This document shows, piece after piece, positions 1-9,019 of a DNA stretch of 37,372 nt. Positions within the stretch are counted from its first letter, which is position 1. The number at the start of each line of letters is the position of its first letter. The notes under the pieces are model-generated. The model was not told the origin of the DNA and did not search any database. It worked only from the letters and a program-made list of their open reading frames with translations. The stretch is from an uncultured Oscillibacter sp. (lineage in GTDB: Bacteria; Bacillota; Clostridia; Oscillospirales; Oscillospiraceae), in the NCBI GenBank assembly GCA_900544105.1, contig UQUC01000012.1, positions 1 through 37,372 on the forward strand, in the 5' to 3' direction. Position numbers and translations under genes: made by a program.

Positions 1-51
1 CAGGTGCTGGAAACGCTGGTGTACGGCGCTTGCAGGGAGCTATTTGAATAA
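1..51 (+). CDS. C-terminal end of an upstream gene (partial)
   Basis: The first 17 codons of the window read in frame to a TAA at 49-51 and end in ACRELFE. A hairpin terminator follows at once, which supports a true gene end. The fragment is too short to assign. A TetR-type regulator is a guess based only on the paired palindromic operator-like sites just downstream; nothing in the residues themselves proves it. Confidence 0.45.
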   Translation, partial: QVLETLVYGACRELFE

Positions 52-59
52 GCCGAAAG

Positions 60-79
60 GCCGCAGAAATGCGGCTTTT
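60..79 (+). terminator. Rho-independent terminator after the partial upstream gene
   Basis: GCCGCA (60-65), loop GAAA, TGCGGC (70-75), then TTTT. It is a compact GNRA-loop hairpin with a short T-run, 8 bases after the upstream stop codon. Confidence 0.7.
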
Positions 80-93
80 CCAAGACATGGCGG

Positions 94-146
94 TTAGACA
101 TCTCTAATCACGTGAATTTACGGATGATGGTTAGACCAATCTAACC
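94..146. promoter_or_regulatory. Paired palindromic operator-like sites
   Basis: TTAGA-CATC-TCTAA lies at 94-107 and TTAGA-CCAA-TCTAA at 131-144. The second extends to 7-bp arms, GGTTAGA/TCTAACC (129-146). The two dyads share the same half-sites and spacing, and their starts are 37 bp apart. They sit between a terminator and the next gene, the usual place for a repressor operator. The repressor is not identified; the gene ending at base 51 is the nearest candidate. Confidence 0.5.
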
Positions 147-156
147 GCGAAAGAGG

Positions 157-237
157 ATGACAGCGATGCAAGAACACAAGGGCCTCCGGGATCGGAATGC
201 CGGGTCATATGCGGAATATGTGAAGAAGGAGGAGTAA
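157..237 (+). CDS. Possible 26-residue small ORF upstream of the hydrolase
   Basis: ATG at 157 opens 26 codons ending in a TAA at 235-237, three bases before the GTG of the hydrolase. The purine stretch AAGAGG directly before the ATG leaves little spacing; a second in-frame ATG lies at 166. The peptide is very charged and ends in YVKKEE. Its last codons contain the AAGGAGGAG that serves the next gene, so its translation could be coupled to the hydrolase. It resembles no family known to me. It may be a leader ORF, a gene remnant or chance. Confidence 0.3.
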   Translation: MTAMQEHKGLRDRNAGSYAEYVKKEE

Positions 238-240
238 ACG

Positions 241-1020
241 GTGCAAATTTTGGAGTGCGGACGGGAGCATAGAGAAACGCTGCTGTTTTTTCCCTGCACA
301 GCAGAGCCTGTATGGGCGTTTGCGGACACTATTGCGGTCCTGTCCCAAAGGTGGCATATTTTTCAGGTGGTGTTCGACGGTCACCAGCCGGAATATCCGG
401 GAGACTTTACTTCCGTGGAGCAGACTGTGGACGAGGTGACCCAATATCTGAATGTCCACGGCATTTCCCATTTGGATGCTGCCTACGGCTGCTCTCTGGG
501 GGGTGCGTGTCTGACCCGTTTGCTGGCCTTGGGGGAAATTTCCGTTGGCCGGGCAATCATTGACGGCGGTATGACTCCCTATCGCCTGCCGTTTCTGGTG
601 CGAAAGCTGCTGCTGGCGCGGGATGTGCTGTCCTTCAGAACAGCGGCAAGCAACCGCGAGGTGCTGGAAGCGGCATTTCCACCGGAACGGTTTACTCCGC
701 CGGGGCATGACAGCAGGAAAGAATATGATGCGATGGAGCGGTACCTCAAAACCTTCTCAAACCGGACGATCCGGAACATATTCTGGTCTGCCAACAATTA
801 CGCTCTGCCGAAAGTGCCTGCCGAATGCGGCACAAAAATCACCTATTGGTACGGCTGCGATGAAAAGAAAGACCGTAGGTACAATATTCGGTTTATAAAG
901 CATTATTTTCCGCAGATCCGGGTCCACGGGATTCCCAAAATGGCCCACGCAGAGTTGGTCTTGGTGCACCCGGAGCTGTTCGATCACTATGCGGAAAAAT
1001 TCCTGAAGCCGGAGGAATGA
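241..1020 (+). CDS. Alpha/beta hydrolase family protein
   Basis: This 259-residue protein starts at GTG 241, seven bases after a strong AAGGAGGAG. An alpha/beta-hydrolase nucleophile elbow, YGCSLGG, places the catalytic serine near residue 85. The probable catalytic histidine is in KMAHAEL near residue 236. There is no signal peptide, so the enzyme is likely cytosolic. Small hydrolases of this kind act on esters, amides or thioesters; the substrate cannot be read from the sequence. It lies 84 bp upstream of a methyltransferase on the same strand, downstream of the paired operator sites, so both may belong to one regulated unit. Confidence 0.75.
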   Translation: MQILECGREHRETLLFFPCTAEPVWAFADTIAVLSQRWHIFQVVFDGHQPEYPGDFTSVEQTVDEVTQYLNVHGISHLDAAYGCSLGGACLTRLLALGEISVGRAIIDGGMTPYRLPFLVRKLLLARDVLSFRTAASNREVLEAAFPPERFTPPGHDSRKEYDAMERYLKTFSNRTIRNIFWSANNYALPKVPAECGTKITYWYGCDEKKDRRYNIRFIKHYFPQIRVHGIPKMAHAELVLVHPELFDHYAEKFLKPEE

Positions 1021-1104
1021 AACGGAATCGGCGCCGGATGATCCGAACGCCGCGAGGAATCGCTCCAGCTGGCTCACCATTAGAAAACGTAAGGAGGCTT
1101 TACA

Positions 1105-1761
1105 ATGTCCTTTTTTGAGAATACCCGCAAGCCTGCGGGCTTTGGCGGAAAGCTCATGGTGGTCATGATGAACCTGGGTCACAGTCCTGTGGCATGGTGG
1201 GGGCTTCGCTTTCTGGAGCTTGCTCCGGACGATAAGGTGCTGGACTGCGGCTGCGGCGGTGGAGCGAACATCCGAAGGCTGTTGAAAAAATGCCCGCAGG
1301 GTATCGTCAAGGGCATCGATTATTCGCCCGTCAGCGTGGAGAAAACCAAAAAGGTCAACGAGACTGCCAGCGCTGATGGTCGCTGCGCCGTTCTGCAAGG
1401 CAGCGTGGCAGATATGATGTTCGCGGATAACTGGTTTGATGTGGTCACGGCCTTTGAAACCGTCTATTTCTGGCCGGATCTGCTGCGGTGCTTCCGTGAG
1501 GCCTGGCGGGTACTGAAGCCCGGCGGGACATTTTTTATCTGCAACGAGAGCAATGGCGACACAGACAGGGACGAAAAGTGGACGAAGATCATTAACGGCA
1601 TGACCATCTATAAGGCCTTTGAGTTAAAGGCGTATCTGGAGCAGGCGGACTCCTCAAAGGTGTACCGCTGCTCCACATCGGTATACAGTGAGAGCCGCCG
1701 CGACAGAAAATCGCAGCACAGCGCCATGTTGATCTGTCCGTTGTCCTTCACCTGTGCATAG
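1105..1761 (+). CDS. Class I SAM-dependent methyltransferase with a replaced C-terminus
   Basis: A Methyltransf_11-type domain is clear. Motif I, VLDCGCGGG, is at about residues 45-53, an acidic post-I position follows in KGIDYS, and the motif IV region FDVVTAFETVYFW and motif V-like VLKPGGTFFI follow. An AAGGAGG precedes the ATG. From about residue 182 (base ~1648) the protein stops looking like the family: instead of the expected last strands (usually an LEQAGF-type helix followed by a short strand) it runs about 37 residues through the antisense of the neighbouring regulator gene. The ORF is open, but the native C-terminus is missing. Whether the product folds is unknown. The methyl acceptor cannot be predicted. 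Confidence 0.7.
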   Translation: MSFFENTRKPAGFGGKLMVVMMNLGHSPVAWWGLRFLELAPDDKVLDCGCGGGANIRRLLKKCPQGIVKGIDYSPVSVEKTKKVNETASADGRCAVLQGSVADMMFADNWFDVVTAFETVYFWPDLLRCFREAWRVLKPGGTFFICNESNGDTDRDEKWTKIINGMTIYKAFELKAYLEQADSSKVYRCSTSVYSESRRDRKSQHSAMLICPLSFTCA

Positions 1762-3401
1762 GCCCGCTCCAGGTCAATGTGGGCATCGGTGAAGCGGCCC
1801 TGACAGAACAGCGCCTCGGCGCGCATGATGGTCTCCGCGCCCTGCCCGTGGTGATTCGTGACCTTGTAATAATGGGGCATGCACTCGTCCATCTCCGCAA
1901 GCTCGCTTTCCATCGCTCCCGGCGCACGGTGGAACATCATCAGAACGGACGGTGAGCCGAAGGTCCAGCCGCCGCTCGACTGGATGCTGATGGCGGAGCG
2001 GGACATCTGCGCGCTGGCGCTGCGGTGCAGGCGGCTCATGGCGCTGATGTCATTGTAGCAAAGAAAGCTCAGAATGAGATCGCATTCCCCCAGCAGGTTG
2101 CCGCGCTCTTCTGCGGACAGTTCCGGATGCTCCCCGATGGCCGTCAGCAGCAGCGCCTTCAGCTCCAGCATTTTGGGGATCTGCCGCCAGGTGAACATCC
2201 GGCGCATCAGCACCAGAATGGCAAAGGGGTAGGCCTTCAGCGTTTCGGCGGGGCACTTGTCCAGCGCCGTCAGCACATCCTCCGGCTTCAGCGACGCCAG
2301 CAGGATGCCCGCATCGCTGCGGATGACCCGCAGCAGCGCGTCGTAATTCCCGCTCTTCCGGTAAGCGGCAAGGGCGTGGAGATACTGCCGGTGCTGCTCA
2401 TACCACAGACCGAAGCGCTCCCAATAGAGCCGCTGCGTTTCCGCCGGCATCGCCTGAAAGCTGCGCTCGGCACACTCCTTCATCATGTGGTGGAAGCGAT
2501 AGGTAGCGCCGTCTGGCAGGCGCGTGACAAAGGCGTTCTGCTCCGTCAATGCAGAGAGAATCTGCCCCGCGTCCCCATCGCCTGTGATATACTGCGCCAT
2601 TTCGACGGTGAATTCATCGGCAAGCCCCATGACCGCCAGAAACGCCCGCTGTTGTTCCGGCAGCGGATCGATCATGGCGGCGGTAAAAGTGGCGTAAATG
2701 TCGGAATGGCGGCTGGGCAGCACGCCGCGCTCGGAGAGCGTCCGCAGATTCAGATATACGGCGGAAAACCAGCCCTCGCTGGAATAGAGAAGGCGTTCCA
2801 CCTGCGCGTCGGAAAGCTCCGTGCCGCAGCGGTGGGCATAGACGGCCAGCTCCGTATGGTTAAGGCGCAGCTGGTCCGTGCCGATCTGATAGACTTTTGC
2901 CCCCAGACGCATCGCCTCTGCGGCGGGCAGAAAACGGTCCCGGCTGGCAACGATCAGATGCACATTTGAAGGCAACCGGTTTGCCAGCATACAGAGGAAC
3001 AGCGAGGCGCGCTTGTCGGTCAGCAGGTGAAAATCGTCGATGAAAATGCAGCATGGGACTTCGCCCGCCAGCGCATGGCAGAGATCGTCCACCAGCAGTC
3101 CGCCGCCCGCGGCGTCTGTGGGGCAGGGATAGTCCCGCAGAATGTCAAACCCGGCCCGGAAAAACGCCTCCTGCACGCTTTTCCAGAAGATGGCGAGGTT
3201 GTCGGAGTATACGCTGATGCGGATCATTTTCAGGGTTTCCGCCTTGGCACGCTCCTCCAGATACCAGTTCACTGCCGTGGTCTTTCCGTAGCCCATGGGG
3301 GCGACCACGGTGGTCATGGCGCAGCGGGAGATGGGCCGCAGGCTCTCCTGCAGCCGCTCGGATATGTAAATGGTATTCAGATTCCATTTCGGTTTCGGCA
3401 T
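1608..3401 (-). CDS. MalT/LuxR-type ATP-binding transcriptional regulator, C-terminally truncated
   Basis: The N-terminal NTPase of MalT-like regulators is present. The P-loop APMGYGKTT is near residues 34-42 and the Walker B-like CCIFIDDFHLL near 117. A winged-helix/TPR-like helical region follows. Start ATG 3401 has a GGAGGG ribosome site. Family members in Clostridia usually exceed 800 residues and end in a LuxR helix-turn-helix. This ORF is 597 residues, and its last ~15 (after YTFEES) are antisense to the methyltransferase, so the DNA-binding domain is absent. As written it could not act as a normal activator. The cause could be a real deletion or an assembly join near base 1648. Confidence 0.75.
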   Translation of the reverse strand: MPKPKWNLNTIYISERLQESLRPISRCAMTTVVAPMGYGKTTAVNWYLEERAKAETLKMIRISVYSDNLAIFWKSVQEAFFRAGFDILRDYPCPTDAAGGGLLVDDLCHALAGEVPCCIFIDDFHLLTDKRASLFLCMLANRLPSNVHLIVASRDRFLPAAEAMRLGAKVYQIGTDQLRLNHTELAVYAHRCGTELSDAQVERLLYSSEGWFSAVYLNLRTLSERGVLPSRHSDIYATFTAAMIDPLPEQQRAFLAVMGLADEFTVEMAQYITGDGDAGQILSALTEQNAFVTRLPDGATYRFHHMMKECAERSFQAMPAETQRLYWERFGLWYEQHRQYLHALAAYRKSGNYDALLRVIRSDAGILLASLKPEDVLTALDKCPAETLKAYPFAILVLMRRMFTWRQIPKMLELKALLLTAIGEHPELSAEERGNLLGECDLILSFLCYNDISAMSRLHRSASAQMSRSAISIQSSGGWTFGSPSVLMMFHRAPGAMESELAEMDECMPHYYKVTNHHGQGAETIMRAEALFCQGRFTDAHIDLERAYAQVKDNGQINMALCCDFLSRRLSLYTDVEQRYTFEESACSRYAFNSKAL

Positions 3402-3464
3402 GGTTCCACCCTCCGATGCGCTTCAACAGGCTTCTTTGTCTATAATGGTTTCGGTTTATATGTA

Positions 3465-3493
3465 ATTATATCGATTTTATCCGCAAGTGTAAA
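3465..3493 (-). promoter_or_regulatory. Sigma-70-type promoter of the MalT-like gene
   Basis: On the minus strand TTTACA (3493-3488) and TATAAT (3470-3465) are 17 bp apart. They lie about 65 bp upstream of the start codon. The match is near-consensus, so the truncated gene may still be transcribed. Confidence 0.65.
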
Positions 3494-3716
3494 CATCATC
3501 CGTATTTTTCTGCCTTTTCCAGCCACAAAATTACGGAAGGAACGCCTTTATCCGGCCTGTCAAACAGCCGAGGCCAGGCAGGACGGCCAGCACAGAGAAC
3601 TGCGTCCCGGTGAGAGGATCGGGGTTTGCTCCACCTTTTGCGGGGGTGGCGAGGCAGAAGCGATCTGCGCCTGCTGCCCCCTCCACAGTCTCCGGAAAGT
3701 GTGGGTTTTCTCCCAC

Positions 3717-3749
3717 AAAAAATCCGGCGCTTTTCAGCGCCGGATTTTT
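3717..3749. terminator. Bidirectional terminator between the MalT-like gene promoter and the DUF4179 gene
   Basis: A perfect 10-bp stem (AATCCGGCGC at 3721-3730, GCGCCGGATT at 3737-3746) with loop TTTTCA is flanked by A4 and T3, so it reads as a terminator in both directions. It serves the leftward-transcribed DNA or insulates the sigma operon tail (stop at 3812). A weaker GTGGG/CCCAC hairpin at 3701-3715 abuts it. I see no convincing gene in the remaining 3494-3700 sequence. Confidence 0.7.
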
Positions 3750-3811
3750 GCCGCCATAGGACAGTGAAACAGAAGAATGAAAAAGAATCCGGTTTGGGTG
3801 CGCTCGGTCCC

Positions 3812-4831
3812 TCAGTTGTCCGCGGTGTTCTCCAACGGGAACGTCACGCTCCAATTTCCCTCCACAGGCCCAGCAGACGTGACAAACGTCCCGTACAGCG
3901 CATAAGTGCCAAGGGCATCGGCCTCAATGCCGGTGAACACATAATCCTCATAGCTGCCCGTCCCCGCATCATCGAAGAAGGCCACCGAACCGTCACAGTC
4001 AATTTGTTCGCCGGTCTCCCGGTTTACCAGAGAAATAGAGCCGTGGTTGTCCGTTTTGAGGATGTCCGCGTAATACACCTGCACATGGAGCCATCCGTCC
4101 GCGTAGCCGATCCCCGTCAGGGTCACGCCGTCCACGGGAGATGCGATCGTGTCGCCCGGTTTCAGCACCGTCATGCCTTTCCCGCCGTCGGTGCCGAACA
4201 GGTCCCCGCTCAGGCCCCGAGTCTGGACCGTCTGCACAGCAGAGGTCAGGTTATCATTCAGATCCACGCCGTCAAGGATACCCTCCCAGGTTTTCTTGCC
4301 GCTCAGCAGCTTTCGGACGGAAAACGTCAGCTTCTCGCCCTCGATGCTCTGCCGGTCCCACTGTTCAAGGGTCACAAGAAATGTGGCGGTGTGGGTGTCC
4401 GGGTCGTAGCTGGCCAACTGGCAGTGGCCCGTGCAGTCAAAGGGCGTGTGGAGCCGATAGCTGTCGAAAAGGTCCACCGTTTCATCGAAACGCTTTCCCG
4501 TGAGGTCCCGCATGGAGAGATAGATCTCGGCGGTATTCTCGTGGATGTAAGCCGCCGTCACCTCCATGCGGATGCCGTTATCCTCGCAGGACCGCTGCAC
4601 CGGCTTAAAGAACTGGGCCGTGGCGGGGGAGACGGCGTACAACAGCTCGTAAAACGACGGGCTGAAAGCCGCTATGGTGGGAATCGCCAGCCCGCAGATC
4701 AGGCAAAGGCAGGCCGCTGCCGCCCCCCATTTTGCCCAGACGCTTTTCCGCTTGTTCGGCGCGGCGTCCGCCGCCTCGATATAAGCGGGGTCGATCAGTT
4801 CCATCTTATCTAACAGTTCGTTTCCTCTCAT
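3812..4831 (-). CDS. DUF4179-type membrane protein, probable partner of the adjacent ECF sigma factor
   Basis: This 339-residue protein has a short cytoplasmic N-terminus (MRGNELLDKMELIDPAYI), one membrane helix at about residues 33-55 (WAKWGAAAACLCLICGLAI) and an extracytoplasmic beta-rich region. This is the layout of DUF4179 proteins encoded next to ECF sigma factors in Firmicutes. Its ATG overlaps the sigma stop as ATGA, with AAGGAGG upstream, so translation is coupled. By analogy it is an anti-sigma factor or sensor that holds the sigma factor at the membrane. Its signal is unknown. No known anti-sigma zinc motif is visible at the N-terminus. Confidence 0.72.
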   Translation of the reverse strand: MRGNELLDKMELIDPAYIEAADAAPNKRKSVWAKWGAAAACLCLICGLAIPTIAAFSPSFYELLYAVSPATAQFFKPVQRSCEDNGIRMEVTAAYIHENTAEIYLSMRDLTGKRFDETVDLFDSYRLHTPFDCTGHCQLASYDPDTHTATFLVTLEQWDRQSIEGEKLTFSVRKLLSGKKTWEGILDGVDLNDNLTSAVQTVQTRGLSGDLFGTDGGKGMTVLKPGDTIASPVDGVTLTGIGYADGWLHVQVYYADILKTDNHGSISLVNRETGEQIDCDGSVAFFDDAGTGSYEDYVFTGIEADALGTYALYGTFVTSAGPVEGNWSVTFPLENTADN

Positions 4832-5388
4832 ACTGTGTAACCCTCCTTGTTCAGATACTCCCGCAGCCGGTTACGGCAGCGGAACAGCGTTGTTTTCACC
4901 TTGCTTTCGGATATGCCATAGCGTTTGGCAATGTCGGCCACGGAGTCCAGAAACCAGTAACGGCGGACAAAGATGTTCCGTTTTTCCTCATCCAGTTTGC
5001 TGAGAAAGTCATTGATGGCCGTCCGAAGTGCCAGATCATCCATGCGGCACGCGGCGTTGTCAGGCGCCGGGATACATTGCTCCATTTCCGCGCTAAGCTC
5101 ACTGATAAAAGCGCCGCGCTTCAGGCGGCTGCGGTCACGGCAGCAGTTCAGGGAAATGTGCCGGGTGATCCGGGCGAGGAAGGCGTAGAAGTGATCGCTT
5201 GGCTCATGGGGCGGGATCGTGTGCCACGCCTCCATGTAGGTGTCATTTTCACATTCCTCGGCCGTCTGCAAGTCATTGACGATCCCGTAGGCCAGCGCGC
5301 GCAGGCGGCGGCCGTACTTGTCAGCGGTCTGCCGAATGGCTGTCTCGTCACGCTGCAAGTAGAGCGCAACGATGCCGCAGTCATCCAT
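4828..5388 (-). CDS. ECF-type RNA polymerase sigma factor
   Basis: A sigma-70 family ECF protein with region 2 (ALAYGIVNDLQTAEECENDTYMEAWH, near residues 35-60) and region 4 (a helix-turn-helix around SVADIAKRYGISESKVKTTLFRCRNRLREYL, near the C-terminus), joined by a variable linker. I take ATG 5388 (MDDCG) as the start because GGAAGGAG lies 9 bases upstream; the ATG at 5397 would sit directly against the ribosome site. The gene is followed, with a 4-bp overlap, by the membrane partner. It likely recruits polymerase to stress or envelope genes and to its own promoter. Confidence 0.88.
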   Translation of the reverse strand: MDDCGIVALYLQRDETAIRQTADKYGRRLRALAYGIVNDLQTAEECENDTYMEAWHTIPPHEPSDHFYAFLARITRHISLNCCRDRSRLKRGAFISELSAEMEQCIPAPDNAACRMDDLALRTAINDFLSKLDEEKRNIFVRRYWFLDSVADIAKRYGISESKVKTTLFRCRNRLREYLNKEGYTV

Positions 5389-5432
5389 GGCATTCATCTC
5401 CTTCCGGTTTCGATTGAAGGGCCTTCACCCAT

Positions 5433-5461
5433 ATAAGCACCCTTTGGGGCAGCCAGGTTAC
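5433..5461 (-). promoter_or_regulatory. Candidate ECF-type autoregulatory promoter
   Basis: On the minus strand GTAACC (5461-5456) and GCTTAT (5438-5433) are separated by 17 bp, about 45 bp upstream of the sigma start. An AAC-containing -35 is typical of ECF promoters. The assignment rests on position and this partial pattern only. Confidence 0.35.
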
Positions 5462-5488
5462 ATGGTTTCAAAAATTATAGCAAAAAAC

Positions 5489-5517
5489 TATCCCCGTTTC
5501 GACAGCAAACGGGGATA
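5489..5517 (-). terminator. Hairpin with T-run on the minus strand upstream of the sigma operon
   Basis: An 11-bp perfect stem (TATCCCCGTTT at 5489-5499, AAACGGGGATA at 5507-5517) with a 7-nt loop is followed on the minus strand by GTTTTTT. It would stop leftward transcription before the sigma operon. No leftward gene ends here, so it insulates against antisense reading from capA or is a relic. Confidence 0.55.
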
Positions 5518-5547
5518 ACAGAGTTATGTTTGTTTTTTACGATCATC

Positions 5548-5576
5548 TTTCCGTTTGATGAAAAGCATGATATAAT
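5548..5576 (+). promoter_or_regulatory. Candidate promoter for the CapA-family gene
   Basis: A consensus -10 TATAAT (5571-5576) has a weak -35 TTTCCG (5548-5553) with a 17-bp spacer. It is about 115 bp upstream of the ATG at 5691. Confidence 0.45.
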
Positions 5577-5690
5577 TTCAACTACCCGATGTGTTGCTTG
5601 GAAACCTGCGGTTTTCTGAGGACCGGGGCAATTTGAAACACATCTGCCAACGCGATTCAGTTGGCCGGTCAGAAAGGAAGTGAGGTCTCC

Positions 5691-6944
5691 ATGCGCGGAA
5701 AACGGGAACTGCCCCGGAAGCGCCCGCCGATTCTGCTGTTTGTCCTGATTTTTGCCGCAGGCTTCCTCGCGGGGACACTTTTCTGGCACTTCTACCCTTC
5801 TGACGCGTCCGTTCCGTCAGGGGGAACGGTCACTCTGCCGGAGGACCCTGCGGAAACGGGCGTCTCCTCGGAGCCGGAAATTCCCCCGGCCCCGCCGCAG
5901 GATGAAGAACCGTCTGCCGAACCGACGCCCTTCGTCATCTCCTTTTTAGGGGACTGCACCCTGACCTCAAGTCACCATACCAGCCACTTTGAAAAGCTGG
6001 TGGGGGACGACTACGCCTATCCCTTTTCCAACGTGGCGGAGCTTCTGCTGGCCGACGATCTGACGCTGGCCAACCTGGAATGTTCCTTTTCCCCTCGCCG
6101 TCTGGAGTCCGACTCGGAATACGCCTTCTGCGGCGATCCCCAGTATGTGCAGTCTCTGGTGCAGGGCGGCGTGGAGGCCGTCACCCTGTCCAATAACCAC
6201 ACCCGCGATTTTGGCGATGCCGGCCTCCGGGACACTGAGGCTGCGCTGGCGGAATACGGCGTTGCCGGGATCCCCGGCAATCAGGGGCAGTATTTCGAAC
6301 TGCGCCACGACAATGGGGACACGTTGCGGCTGGGGGCCTACGTCCACCCCTTCAACGGCTCCGCCAAGCAGATGGAGGATGGCTGTAAACGGCTCCGGGA
6401 CGAGGGGGCGGACATTCTTGTGGCCTTTATGCACGCAGGGGCCGAAAAAACCTACATCCCCACCAAGCGCCAGACGGCGCTGGCCCATGCCGCTGTGAAA
6501 GGCGGCGCGGATGTGGTGGTGGGGACCCACCCCCACGTTTTGCAGCCCATAGAAGTCTATCAGGGCAGCGTGATCCTGTACAGCATCGGCAATTTCTGCT
6601 TCGGCGGCAACCGGAATCCGTCGGACAAGGACACGGTCGTTGCCCAGCTCACTGTGTCCGGCACCGGCGAGGACCGCTCGTGGGAGATGTCCTATATCCC
6701 CTGCTGCGTCAGCAGCGTCTCCAACCGGAACGACTACCGGCCCACCCCCTACCCGCCGGATACGGCGGCCTACCGCCGCTGTTTTCAGAAGCTGGACGGT
6801 ACCTTCCGGCCCCCGGCACCCACGCCTGAGGCAGCGGAGACCGCCCCTCTGCCGCCGGAACCCACGCTCGATGCAGAACCCCTCTCCCCCCTGCCGGACG
6901 GCAGCGGTGTGATCTGTGACCCCCCAGCCAAACCGGAAGAATAA
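5691..6944 (+). CDS. CapA family protein (PGA_cap metallophosphatase-like domain)
   Basis: A 417-residue protein anchored by an N-terminal membrane helix (ILLFVLIFAAGFLAGTLFW, about residues 12-30), then a Pro-rich linker and a PGA_cap domain. Diagnostic segments are FLGDCTL, ANLECSFS, LSNNHTRDFGD, GTHPHVLQPIE and YSIGNF, which hold the Asp/Asn/His metal ligands of the calcineurin-like fold. A Pro/Glu-rich tail ends the protein. CapA proteins belong to poly-gamma-glutamate capsule systems, but no capB/capC is present and many stand-alone homologues have unknown roles. ATG 5691 is preceded by AAGGAAGTGAGG; the open frame extends further upstream from a TTG at 5661. Its stop is 3 bp from the left end of the mobile element. 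Confidence 0.85.
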   Translation: MRGKRELPRKRPPILLFVLIFAAGFLAGTLFWHFYPSDASVPSGGTVTLPEDPAETGVSSEPEIPPAPPQDEEPSAEPTPFVISFLGDCTLTSSHHTSHFEKLVGDDYAYPFSNVAELLLADDLTLANLECSFSPRRLESDSEYAFCGDPQYVQSLVQGGVEAVTLSNNHTRDFGDAGLRDTEAALAEYGVAGIPGNQGQYFELRHDNGDTLRLGAYVHPFNGSAKQMEDGCKRLRDEGADILVAFMHAGAEKTYIPTKRQTALAHAAVKGGADVVVGTHPHVLQPIEVYQGSVILYSIGNFCFGGNRNPSDKDTVVAQLTVSGTGEDRSWEMSYIPCCVSSVSNRNDYRPTPYPPDTAAYRRCFQKLDGTFRPPAPTPEAAETAPLPPEPTLDAEPLSPLPDGSGVICDPPAKPEE

Positions 6945-6947
6945 GAC

Positions 6948-6988
6948 ACAAAAAGAGCCGCATTCGGGGCGGTCCAATAAAACAGTAT
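6948..6988 (+). repeat. Left terminal inverted repeat of the element
   Basis: ACAAAAAGAGCCGC (6948-6961), 12 variable bases, CCAATAA (6974-6980), one base, ACAGTAT (6982-6988). The same blocks with the same spacing occur inverted at 20313-20353. These are probably the recombinase binding sites. Confidence 0.75.
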
Positions 6989-7006
6989 AATAATGTTTTC
7001 GGCAAG

Positions 7007-8961
<1,955 letters not shown>

Positions 8962-9019
8962 ATAATTGTCCTTTCTTGGTTTGGAATGGATAGGAACGGA
9001 AACGAATCGAAGGGAATGA

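Noticed and set aside
3531..3854. 107-codon minus-strand frame between the MalT-like and DUF4179 genes
   Set aside because: It runs through a terminator hairpin and into the antisense tail of the DUF4179 gene frame set, and it has no domain. The text resembles intergenic repeat-derived frames I remember from gut Clostridia, but I cannot verify that here.
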